13,884 nucleotides of DNA, from the NCBI GenBank assembly GCA_965369705.1, contig CBDURF010000089.1:1-13884 (forward strand), read 5' to 3'. Numbering within the stretch: position 1 is the stretch's first letter; each line of letters opens with the position of its first letter. Source of the stretch: JAGLCY01 sp965369705. Its GTDB lineage: Bacteria; Krumholzibacteriota; Krumholzibacteriia; LZORAL124-64-63. Shown piece after piece: positions 1 to 6,446 of the stretch. The notes beneath the pieces were generated by a model. The model made no database searches, was not told the origin of the DNA, and was given only the letters and a program-made list of their open reading frames with translations. Both the position numbers and the translations under genes were made by a program.

Positions 1-24
1 CAAAAAAGTGCCCCCGGGGGCACT
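1..24 (-). terminator. Intrinsic terminator of the yicC-gmk operon
   Basis: Positions 7-24 form an 18-bp perfect palindrome (AGTGCCCCCGGGGGCACT). On the minus strand it is followed at once by a run of six T (A at 2-7 on the plus strand). A GC-rich stem followed by a U tract is the classic factor-independent terminator, and its orientation fits minus-strand transcription coming from gmk about 220 nt upstream. Because the stem is symmetrical it could also slow plus-strand transcripts, but no matching T run lies on that side. Confidence 0.85.
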
Positions 25-65
25 CTGGGGGTCACATTCATCAATCTCATTTATAACAGATGCTT

Positions 66-92
66 GTGCCGTCAGATGTTCTTATACGGCAC
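66..92 (-). repeat. Short hairpin between gmk and its terminator
   Basis: GTGCCGT at 66-72 and ACGGCAC at 86-92 are perfect inverted copies (7-bp stem, 13-nt loop). It lies in the 3' untranslated stretch between the gmk stop and the terminator at 1-24. It may protect the mRNA 3' end or be part of a 3'-UTR-derived RNA; the sequence alone does not decide this. Confidence 0.4.
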
Positions 93-97
93 TCAAT

Positions 98-220
98 TCA
101 ATTGCCCGCGAAACCACCAGTTGACCCGATGAGCAGCGCAAAACTGACCACGACGGCTAACCACACCAATTGTTTTTCGTGACACTTGCACCTCTTGAAG
201 GCCTTTGACCCGCAAATGAT
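98..220 (-). other. Untranslated stretch or tiny hydrophobic ORF downstream of gmk
   Basis: The 220 bp between gmk and the terminator hold no recognisable gene. One minus-strand frame, open from 220 to a TGA at 98-100 (40 codons), ends in a strikingly hydrophobic segment (LVWLAVVVSFALLIG) that would suit one transmembrane helix. Its upstream half has three cysteines (C..., CKC). There is no ATG. The first usable starts are TTG at 169 or GTG at 166, which would give a peptide of about 23 residues, and no well-spaced Shine-Dalgarno precedes them. It may be the remnant of a lost gene, a small membrane peptide, or chance. Confidence 0.2.
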
Positions 221-244
221 TCATCAACCCAACAAGCAAACCTG

Positions 245-844
245 CTATCCCGGGTCGTCGGATTCCAGGGGTGGAATACCCAGGATTTCGCTGCGGCACT
301 CTTCAGCGCTGATCACCGCCCGCATGCGGGCCACGGCGGCGGCGAGGTCGTCGTTGACGATCCAGTAGCGGTACCGGGGAGCGTAACCCACTTCACGGCG
401 CGCATTGCGCAGCCGGGTGGTGATGACTCCGGCGGCATCGGTCCCCCGCGATGTCAGGCGTTTTTCGAGTTCCTCCCACGACGGTGGAAACAGGAAGACC
501 GAAACCAGCTCGGGGCCGAACTGGTCAAGCACCTGGATCCCACCCTGTACGTCGAGATCCAGGACCGGGATCTTTCCCGCGCCTGTCATTTCCTCCAGCA
601 GGCTGCGGCGGGTGCCGTAACGATTATCGTGCACCTGGGCCCATTCCACGAAGGCGCTATTGGCGATCAGCCGCTGGAAGGTTGCGTCGTCCACGAAGTC
701 GTATTCCCGGCCATCGACCTCGCCGGGGCGAATGGGCCGGGTGGTGGTCGACACCGAGAAGGCCAGCCGGGGATCCGAGGCCATCAATTCCCCGATGAAA
801 CTGCTCTTGCCCACTCCCGAAGGACCGGTAATCAGAACGATCAT
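245..844 (-). CDS. gmk: Guanylate kinase
   Basis: This enzyme phosphorylates GMP (and dGMP) to GDP with ATP in the cytoplasm, an essential step in guanine nucleotide supply. The P-loop GPSGVGKSS is at the extreme N-terminus. The GMP-binding signature STTTRPIRPGE...DGREYDFV follows, then FVEWAQVH.N.YGT and VLDLDVQGG, all hallmarks of the family. About 199 residues is normal length (family about 190-210). I prefer ATG at 844 because GGAG sits 5 nt upstream inside the yicC tail. The GTG at 850, overlapping the yicC stop as GTGA, is the alternative and adds two residues. Either way translation is coupled to yicC. In many bacteria rpoZ follows gmk; here only a noncoding stretch and a terminator follow. 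Identification is very secure. Confidence 0.97.
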   Translation of the reverse strand: MIVLITGPSGVGKSSFIGELMASDPRLAFSVSTTTRPIRPGEVDGREYDFVDDATFQRLIANSAFVEWAQVHDNRYGTRRSLLEEMTGAGKIPVLDLDVQGGIQVLDQFGPELVSVFLFPPSWEELEKRLTSRGTDAAGVITTRLRNARREVGYAPRYRYWIVNDDLAAAVARMRAVISAEECRSEILGIPPLESDDPG

Positions 845-846
845 GC

Positions 847-1728
847 TCACTCCAGGTTCTGGATCTGTTCCCGAATGGATTCGACCTCGTCCTTCATGGC
901 GATCACGGCCTGGGTGATGTCCATCAGGTTGGTTTTCGAGCCCATGGTGTTCACTTCGCGATGCATTTCCTGCAGAAGGAAATTAAGCCGCTTGGCGACC
1001 TGGCCGCCTTGATCGAGAGCCGCGCGGAAATGAGAAATGTGGATGTCGAGCCGTTCACATTCCTCGTTGATGTTGGCCTTGTCGGCCAGCAGGGCGACTT
1101 CCTGCGCCAGGCGTTGCGGATCGATCTGTTCGGTCAGGATCTTGGCGAGCCTTTCATCGAGCCGAGCCTGGATCTCGACGCCGGCCTGAGGCGCGAGCTT
1201 TTCCACGGCCGCCAGGTGGCCGGCCAGGGTGTTCAGGCGCTGCCGCATCTCGTCGACCAGGGCTTTGCCTTCGGCTTTCTTCATGTCCATAAGACCCTGA
1301 TGGGCCCGGGTCATGGCCGACATCAGGGCCGACCGCAGATCATCGGCCGGAAGGTCGAGCTCCTCGGCGCGGAACAGGTCGGGCACGGCCAGCAGATGAT
1401 CCAGGGTCACCGGGTGGTTTTCCCCCGTTTCTTTTTCCAGGTCCCGCGCGGCCTGGCGGATCATGGCCAGTCCCTGAGCGAGTCGGTCGGGATCAAGTCC
1501 CGCGTCCTCCGGGTCCCGGGTAAGGCGGAGTTGGGCCGTGACCGTCACGCGGCCCCGAGCCACGTTGTCCTTCAGGAATTTGCGGATATCGCCCTCGAAC
1601 ACGGTCAGGGATCCGGGGAATTTGAGGCTGACGTCCAGGAAACGATGATTCACCGACCGCAGCTCGATCATCACCGTGATCGGGTCGATCGTTCCCTCGC
1701 CGCTGCCGAATCCTGTCATGCTGAGCAT
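847..1728 (-). CDS. yicC: YicC family endoribonuclease-like protein
   Basis: The 293 residues match the YicC family (about 290 in E. coli) from end to end. The start MLSMTGFG.GE and the following IELRSVNHRFLD..LK.P form the YicC N-terminal domain. The C-terminal part (LNFLLQEMHREVNTMGSK, then a long acidic helix) is the DUF1732 region. YicC proteins are reported as oligomeric endoribonucleases that act in RNA turnover, and yicC commonly sits directly before gmk, as here. The start at 1728 is supported by a strong GGAGGA about 5 nt upstream; the second ATG at 1719 has no such site. A promoter candidate lies about 75 bp upstream (1803-1831). No truncation or odd residues were seen. Confidence 0.93.
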   Translation of the reverse strand: MLSMTGFGSGEGTIDPITVMIELRSVNHRFLDVSLKFPGSLTVFEGDIRKFLKDNVARGRVTVTAQLRLTRDPEDAGLDPDRLAQGLAMIRQAARDLEKETGENHPVTLDHLLAVPDLFRAEELDLPADDLRSALMSAMTRAHQGLMDMKKAEGKALVDEMRQRLNTLAGHLAAVEKLAPQAGVEIQARLDERLAKILTEQIDPQRLAQEVALLADKANINEECERLDIHISHFRAALDQGGQVAKRLNFLLQEMHREVNTMGSKTNLMDITQAVIAMKDEVESIREQIQNLE

Positions 1729-1802
1729 GCTGGTCCTCCGCTGGAAAATTGCTCGTGACGCCCGCCGGGCCGGCCGGGTCGCCTGTCCATGATCGCGTCC
1801 GA

Positions 1803-1831
1803 AGTTTAGGCCAGCGATGGCGGACGGGCAA
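1803..1831 (-). promoter_or_regulatory. Candidate sigma70-type promoter for yicC-gmk
   Basis: On the minus strand TTGCCC (plus 1826-1831) and TAAACT (plus 1803-1808) are separated by exactly 17 bp. Both are fair matches to the -35 and -10 consensus. Transcription would start near 1796, giving a leader of about 68 nt before the yicC ATG. It lies back to back with the plus-strand promoter at 1862-1890, so the 212-bp gap between yicC and the next gene is a divergent control region. Confidence 0.5.
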
Positions 1832-1861
1832 GGCCTACTGGTTCAGCCTTCCGGATCGGCA

Positions 1862-1890
1862 TTGTCACGACCCGCGGTTCAATCTACAAT
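1862..1890 (+). promoter_or_regulatory. Candidate sigma70-type promoter for the beta-barrel gene
   Basis: TTGTCA (1862-1867), a 17-bp spacer and TACAAT (1885-1890) each match consensus at five of six positions, making this one of the best promoter candidates in the window. A start near 1897 would give a leader of about 44 nt to the ATG at 1941, which carries an AGGAAAGGA ribosome-binding site. It would drive both the beta-barrel gene and the NFACT gene 12 bp downstream of it. Confidence 0.6.
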
Positions 1891-1940
1891 GTCCGGCACA
1901 TGGATGACCCACCATCAACCTGACAGGAAAGGATACCGTC

Positions 1941-2510
1941 ATGAAGATCCTGGGCCGGATTTGCCTGTTATCGCTCATCGCCCTGTTCGCGGCCGGCGCC
2001 TCCTTCGGGCAGACCGACCCGGTCCAGGAGGACGCGGGCCAGGTAGAAGCCGAAATAGACGAACCTGCCGAGGCCCCTCCCAAAACGGCCTCCCGCTCGG
2101 TCAACCACACACCCTTCGGGATCCGCGCGGGATACACCTCCTGGAAAAGCATTGACCAGTTCCACGTCGGCGGCCACGTCTACCTGGGGGAACTCTGGCC
2201 CAACGTGGAATTCACCCCCAACATCGAGGTGGGCTTCGGCGACTCGGTCACCATCCTGACCCTCAACGGCGACCTGACCTACCTCTTCACGGAATTCGTC
2301 GGCTTTCCCTGGGGTCTGTACGGCGGCGGTTCCCTGTCCTTCAATTATGTGAACCCGGATGTGGGCAATTCGGAAACCGACCTGGGGCTCAGCGGCCTCG
2401 TCGGCACGACCTACACCTTCGCCAACGACCACAAGGGCATGGCCGAAATCCGCTTCGGCATCATGGACAGCCCCAGTTTCAAGCTGACCTTCGGGTACAC
2501 GCTTTTTTGA
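1941..2510 (+). CDS. Predicted small outer-membrane beta-barrel protein
   Basis: The 189-residue product is exported. It has a basic N-terminus (MKILGR), a hydrophobic core (ICLLSLIALFAAGASF) and a likely signal peptidase I site near FGQ|TD at residues 23-25. A short acidic, proline-containing linker (about 26-50) follows. The rest alternates hydrophobic and polar residues with many Gly and aromatic residues (IRAGYTSW, VGGHVYLGELW, NIEVGFGD, GLYGGGSLSFNYV, LGLSGLVGTTYTF). It ends in phenylalanine (FKLTFGYTLF), the usual C-terminal signal for outer-membrane assembly. Size suggests about eight strands, like OmpA/OmpW-type or porin-family small barrels. No specific family or ligand is recognised. 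A good promoter and ribosome-binding site precede it, and it probably shares its transcript with the NFACT gene. Confidence 0.75.
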   Translation: MKILGRICLLSLIALFAAGASFGQTDPVQEDAGQVEAEIDEPAEAPPKTASRSVNHTPFGIRAGYTSWKSIDQFHVGGHVYLGELWPNVEFTPNIEVGFGDSVTILTLNGDLTYLFTEFVGFPWGLYGGGSLSFNYVNPDVGNSETDLGLSGLVGTTYTFANDHKGMAEIRFGIMDSPSFKLTFGYTLF

Positions 2511-2522
2511 TCGCGGTTTGAT

Positions 2523-3962
2523 GTGAACGACACCCGCCCCTGGACCGACCCATGCGCCCTGGCCGCTGAACTGGCCGGCTGGCGTCAGCGATGGACCGAC
2601 CGGACCCTGTTCCGCGTCTCCGCGGGTCAGGACTGGGTGCGGCTTCATCTCGAAGGCGATTCCCGGCCCGGCATCCTCCTGACGAACCTGCCGGAGTCCT
2701 TACTGGTTCTCGCCCAGGCAGGCCGGCTGCCCGGACCGGTGGCCGCGGCCCTGCCGGCGACGAAGAACCATCCTTTATCCAAGCTGCTGGAGTCCGCCGT
2801 ATTCTCCTCCTGCGGAATGTTTCCCGACGACCAGGTGGCCGCCTTCCGTCTGGTCCGGCCCGGTGGCGGTTTCGTCTATCTCATCCATCAGTTGTTCGGG
2901 GCCCGCGGCAACACGGTGCTGCTGGACGACCAGGCCAAGCTCCTGTGGTCCCGGCGTCGCCCACCCCATTCGCTTCTGGCCACCGTCCCGCCCACCGCGG
3001 TCTGGTCCCATGGCCAGCCGGCAGAGTCGGGAGACAAGGTCTCCGGTCCGGCTCTGAAACACCTGACGGCCAAACTCCTGCAACAATCCGCCCGGGAAAC
3101 ACGCTCTGGTTTGGACCGACGTTTGAAGTCGGCACGGCGCCTCGTGGAAAACCTGACCAGGGATTTCGACCGGGCCGAAAAGGGCGAACTGTACCGTCGC
3201 AAGGCCGAGGCGCTGGCGGCCCATCTGCATGAACTTTCCCAGGGCACCGGGTCCGTGGAAGTGATCGATCCCCGGGACGGCGAATCCCTGGTCATCGCCC
3301 TGGACCCGGCCCTGAACCCGGCCGCCAACATGGAGGCCTGGTTCCGCCGGGCCCGCAAGGCGGACAAAGGGAGGGACGTCATCGCCGAACGCCTTTCCGG
3401 CGCGCAAGCAGCGGTGACGGTCCTGGAAGCCGCCGAGGCGGATTTTCAGGAGACCATCGGGGCTACCGGCCCCACGCTCGACCGTCTGGACGACCTCCAG
3501 GTCTGGCGGACGGATCACGCCGACCTGCTGCCGGGGAAACAGCGGGCTACACCGGCAGGCCGCTATGGACCCGAGGAACCCGCCCGGCCCTTCCGGCGCT
3601 ATCTGGTGGACGGCCGCTGGGAGGTCTGGGTGGGACGGAACAACAAGGAAAACGATGAACTGACCCACCGGACCGCGCACAGCCGGGACATCTGGCTGCA
3701 TGCCCAGGGCGTACCCGGCAGCCATGTCATCCTGCGCACCGGAGGCAAGCCCGAGCTGGTGCCGCGAACAGTCCTGGCCAAGGCCGCGTCCCTAGCCGCC
3801 CTGAATAGCCGGGCACGTCATTCGGAAATGGTCCCGGTGATCCACACCGAGCGGCGTTACGTACGCAAACCCCGGAAGGCGCCCGCGGGAACCGCTGTCT
3901 GTCTGAGGGAAAAAAGTATTTTCGTGGCGCCGGGCCTCGCACCCGGGGTCGTCGGTATCTGA
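2523..3962 (+). CDS. Divergent NFACT/RqcH-like ribosome quality-control protein
   Basis: Bacterial RqcH binds stalled 50S subunits carrying peptidyl-tRNA and recruits alanyl-tRNA to add C-terminal Ala tails for degradation. This 479-residue protein has a weak NFACT-N region (about 25-150), a charged helical coiled-coil region (about 175-315, with the marker IALDPALNP..N......F.RARKADKG) and a clear C-terminal NFACT-R/DUF814 domain (about 357-470, with VGRNN.END.L and DIWLHAQGVPGSHVILR). It is roughly 90 residues shorter than typical RqcH, because the stretch between NFACT-N and the coiled coil (about 150-180) is too short for the usual helix-hairpin-helix module. The Asp-Arg pair of NFACT-N appears as D103-Q104. 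The start is GTG at 2523, 12 bp after the barrel gene, with no good Shine-Dalgarno, so coupled translation is likely. Family membership is secure; Ala-tailing activity is not. Confidence 0.85.
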   Translation: MNDTRPWTDPCALAAELAGWRQRWTDRTLFRVSAGQDWVRLHLEGDSRPGILLTNLPESLLVLAQAGRLPGPVAAALPATKNHPLSKLLESAVFSSCGMFPDDQVAAFRLVRPGGGFVYLIHQLFGARGNTVLLDDQAKLLWSRRRPPHSLLATVPPTAVWSHGQPAESGDKVSGPALKHLTAKLLQQSARETRSGLDRRLKSARRLVENLTRDFDRAEKGELYRRKAEALAAHLHELSQGTGSVEVIDPRDGESLVIALDPALNPAANMEAWFRRARKADKGRDVIAERLSGAQAAVTVLEAAEADFQETIGATGPTLDRLDDLQVWRTDHADLLPGKQRATPAGRYGPEEPARPFRRYLVDGRWEVWVGRNNKENDELTHRTAHSRDIWLHAQGVPGSHVILRTGGKPELVPRTVLAKAASLAALNSRARHSEMVPVIHTERRYVRKPRKAPAGTAVCLREKSIFVAPGLAPGVVGI

Positions 3963-3965
3963 AGA

Positions 3966-5150
3966 TCAATTGGGATATTTTTCACGCACGCGGAACAGGT
4001 CTTCGAGATTCTCGAAGAAGATATCCACCAGGTCGGGATCGAACTGCCGGCCCGCCGCTTCCCTGATGGTCTTCTCCGTTTCCTCGTGGCTCCAGGCCTC
4101 CTTGTAGACCCGGCTGCTGGTCAGGGCGTCGTAGACATCACAGATACCGAGGATGCGCGCGGCCAGCGGAATCTCCTGGCCTTTCCGGCCGTGAGGATAG
4201 CCCGAACCGTCCCACCATTCGTGGTGACCCATGGCCACGTCGACCCCCATCGCGATCATGGAGAAATCGCCGAAATTCTTCCGCAGACCCTCCAGCAGTT
4301 CAGCGCCGATCAGGGTGTGGGACTTCATGATCTCGAATTCGGGATCGCTCAGCTTGCCGGGTTTCAGCAGAATGGAGTCGGGGATGCCGACCTTGCCCAC
4401 GTCGTGCAGGGCCGCCGCCCGGGTGATGGTCTCGATGAATTCATGCGTAACTTCCTGATAACCGGGACGGATGGCGAGTCTTTCCGTCAGGAGCTCGGCG
4501 AACTCGCAGATGCGGTTCAGATGACCGCCGATGTGGGTGTCCCGGATCTCCGCCAGGAGGGCCATGCCGCGGATCACCGCGTCACGGCTCTGACTCAGTT
4601 CCCCCACCAGCCGAATGTTCTCCAGGGAATAGGACATCTGGTCGACCAGCATGCTGCACATGCCGATCTCCTGGGCATCGAAGGTGCCGGTGCCGAAACT
4701 GCCGAAATCGAACACTCCGACCGGACCGCTGTTGGAAATGATGGGCAGAACCAGGTTGCCGGCGATCCGCGCACTCAGGGGCTTGGCGCCGTTCTGGAAA
4801 TCCAGGTCATCCACATGGATGAGATATTCCTCGTTGAAGGACTGGGCGTGGATGCTGCCGGTGTCCGTCAGGGGGATTCGCAGATCGGCGGGAACATCCG
4901 GATAACCCACCGAACCCTTCAGAACGAGCTCGCCGGTAGCGTCGTCCAGCAGGAACAGGGCGCAGGCGTCACAGCCGAGAACCTTCCAGACACCGTTGAC
5001 CACTTCTTCGTAGGAGGATTCGTTGACGGTCATGCAGACCAGACGGGCATTGAAGGCCTGCAGGGCCTGCAGACGGTCGATGCCCGGACCGGGGCTCCGG
5101 CTCAGCTGCCTGGTCTTCATTCCCGATACGTACGCCATGTCCTCCATCAT
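3966..5150 (-). CDS. GAF-HD-GYP cyclic-di-GMP phosphodiesterase
   Basis: This is a cytoplasmic signalling protein of 394 residues with no membrane segment. A GAF-type sensor domain spans about 28-182. An HD-GYP domain (about 195-388) carries the full motif set: E201.RD..IGGH210, H249-D250.GK.GIPD, H278 in KSHT.IGAELL, GHH (308-310) with E311WWDGSGYP, and D338 in ICDVYDALTS. All expected metal ligands and the GYP signature are present, so hydrolysis of c-di-GMP to pGpG or GMP is likely. The GAF ligand is unknown. It converges on the NFACT gene with only 3 bp between stop codons. The start is uncertain: ATGs at 5150, 5147 and 5138 crowd around AGGA and GGAGG sequences. A sigma28-like promoter lies about 45 bp upstream (5197-5223), hinting at control with motility genes. 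Confidence 0.93.
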   Translation of the reverse strand: MMEDMAYVSGMKTRQLSRSPGPGIDRLQALQAFNARLVCMTVNESSYEEVVNGVWKVLGCDACALFLLDDATGELVLKGSVGYPDVPADLRIPLTDTGSIHAQSFNEEYLIHVDDLDFQNGAKPLSARIAGNLVLPIISNSGPVGVFDFGSFGTGTFDAQEIGMCSMLVDQMSYSLENIRLVGELSQSRDAVIRGMALLAEIRDTHIGGHLNRICEFAELLTERLAIRPGYQEVTHEFIETITRAAALHDVGKVGIPDSILLKPGKLSDPEFEIMKSHTLIGAELLEGLRKNFGDFSMIAMGVDVAMGHHEWWDGSGYPHGRKGQEIPLAARILGICDVYDALTSSRVYKEAWSHEETEKTIREAAGRQFDPDLVDIFFENLEDLFRVREKYPN

Positions 5151-5196
5151 TCCTGATGAGTTGTTCGAGCGGAGGATGCTACCACATTACACCCAG

Positions 5197-5223
5197 TAAT
5201 CGGCGATTAAGTCCTGATCTAAA
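5197..5223 (-). promoter_or_regulatory. Sigma28 (FliA)-like promoter candidate for the HD-GYP gene
   Basis: Read on the minus strand, GCCGATTA (plus 5197-5204) matches the sigma28 -10 element GCCGATAA at seven of eight positions. Exactly 11 nt upstream lies TTTAGATC (plus 5216-5223), which matches the -35 element TAAAGTTT at four of eight positions. Order and spacing are right and the distance to the start codon (about 45 bp) is normal. The -35 is weak. A 5-bp inverted repeat ATTAC-N5-GTAAT (5186-5200) overlaps the -10 downstream edge and could be an operator. Confidence 0.4.
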
Positions 5224-5237
5224 GCTCTTTCGAGTGC

Positions 5238-5363
5238 TTGAAGCAGGTAGGCCGGCCGGAATCACGGTCCCGTATCCCCATGAATCGAAATGTCCTCGTT
5301 CCTGCGGATTATTCGACTCATGGGGATACGGGACCGTGATTCCGGCCGGCCTACCTACTTCAA
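5238..5363 (-). repeat. 52-bp near-perfect inverted repeat spanning the ispG 3' end
   Basis: The left arm (5238-5289) and right arm (5312-5363) are inverted copies over 52 bp with two mismatches, around a 22-nt loop (5290-5311). The pairs that fail are 5244/5357 and 5284/5317. Both are C/A on the plus strand and therefore G-U wobbles in minus-strand RNA, so the ispG transcript could pair along the whole arm. The right arm includes the last two sense codons and TAG stop of ispG. No T run follows the hairpin, so it is not a standard intrinsic terminator. No target-site duplication or open reading frame of a transposase is visible. It could be a MITE-like or REP-like insertion, a local inverted duplication, or an mRNA processing structure. 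Confidence 0.9.
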
Positions 5364-6446
5364 TCGCGCGATCTCCTCAACCAGGACTTTTTCCAGATCA
5401 TCCTTGGAGATATTGCGGTGCAGCTTACCCTTCCGATAAATCGCAACTTTCGTCTTGCCGGCGGCAATGCCCAGGTCGGCGGCTTTTGCCTCGCCGGGAC
5501 CGTTGACGATGCAGCCCATCACCGAAATCACCCGGTCGGCGGGAAGGTCGCGTGCGAGTTCCTCGACCCGGCTGGCCAGGGCCACCACGTCGACCTCGAC
5601 CCGTCCACAGGTGGGACAGGCCACCACGCGGGCGTAACCGTCGCGCAGACCCAGGGACTGCAGCATGTGGAAGGCCACGGTCACTTCGTGCACCGAATCG
5701 TCGGCCAGACTGATGCGCACGGTGTCCCCGATGCCTTCGCTAAGCAGCACCGACATGGCGGTCACCGAAATCGCCGTGCCGGCCAGCAGGGTGCCCGCTT
5801 CGGTCACCCCCAGATGCTGAGGCACGTCGCTGATTTCGGCAAAGCGCCGGCAGGCCTCGATGACCTCGCCGGGATGGCTGCTCTTGAGGCTGACCGCCAC
5901 CTCGTGGAAGCCGACGGACGCCAGGGTTTCGATCTCATCCACGGCGCTCTGCACCATGGCGCCCGCGGGATCCAGCTTGGCCATCTCCTCGTAGCGGCGG
6001 TGCAGGCTGCCCTTGTTCACCCCGATGCGGATGGGCACGTTCTTGTCCGCCGCCGCCGCGGCCACTTCCCGGACGTATTCCTTGCGCCCGAGATTCCCGG
6101 GATTGATGCGCAGCTTGGCTATCCCCGCCTCCAACGAAGCCAGGGCCAGCTTGTGGTCGTAATGGATATCGGCTACCAGCGGGACGTTGACGCCGGCGAT
6201 TATCCAGGGCAGGGCGTCGGCGGCAGCTTGGTCGTTCACCGTCACCCGCACGAACTCGGCCCCGGCGGTGGCTAGTTCCTTGATCTGTTGGATGGTGGCT
6301 TCGTGGTCCCCGGTTTTCGTGGTGGTCATGCTCTGCACCCGCACCGGGGCGTCGCCGCCCACGGTCACGCCACCGACGGAAATCTGACGTGTCCGGCGCC
6401 GCGGCGCGCAGATCGGTTTGAGGCTGCTGTTCATTTTTTCGCTCAT
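5355..6446 (-). CDS. ispG: 4-hydroxy-3-methylbut-2-enyl diphosphate synthase
   Basis: IspG (GcpE) converts methylerythritol cyclodiphosphate to HMBPP, the penultimate step of the MEP isoprenoid pathway, using a [4Fe-4S] cluster. The 363 residues have the bacterial two-domain length, without the insert seen in plant and Chlamydia forms. The TIM-barrel part shows VQSMT.T.T.D, LVADIHYD..LA and KLRINPGN.G. The C-terminal reductase-like domain supplies the cluster ligands C277 and C280 (ACPTCGR), C312 and E319 (MGCIVNGPGEA). The start ATG at 6446 follows the selB stop with no gap (TAG|ATG), and GAGGA in the last selB codons sits 7 nt upstream, so translation is coupled. The last codons and the stop lie inside the long inverted repeat at 5238-5363. 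Confidence 0.97.
   Translation of the reverse strand: MSEKMNSSLKPICAPRRRTRQISVGGVTVGGDAPVRVQSMTTTKTGDHEATIQQIKELATAGAEFVRVTVNDQAAADALPWIIAGVNVPLVADIHYDHKLALASLEAGIAKLRINPGNLGRKEYVREVAAAAADKNVPIRIGVNKGSLHRRYEEMAKLDPAGAMVQSAVDEIETLASVGFHEVAVSLKSSHPGEVIEACRRFAEISDVPQHLGVTEAGTLLAGTAISVTAMSVLLSEGIGDTVRISLADDSVHEVTVAFHMLQSLGLRDGYARVVACPTCGRVEVDVVALASRVEELARDLPADRVISVMGCIVNGPGEAKAADLGIAAGKTKVAIYRKGKLHRNISKDDLEKVLVEEIARLK

Noticed and set aside
961..1758. 265-codon plus-strand frame opposite yicC
   Set aside because: It is a shadow of yicC, which is recognised end to end.
2775..3725. 316-codon open frame antisense to the NFACT gene
   Set aside because: Its composition is that of a shadow frame, while the plus-strand frame has a recognised domain structure.
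3905..3960. Possible intrinsic terminator for the HD-GYP gene (CCGGG...CCCGG stem, minus strand)
   Set aside because: The T run lies about 14 nt beyond the short stem, and the stem is within coding sequence of the convergent NFACT gene; too weak to call.
4086..5156. 356-codon plus-strand frame opposite the HD-GYP gene
   Set aside because: The minus strand carries the complete HD-GYP motif set; the plus frame has no family features.
5238..5363. Complete insertion sequence
   Set aside because: There is no transposase frame within the repeat and no target duplication at its borders; only the inverted arms are supported.
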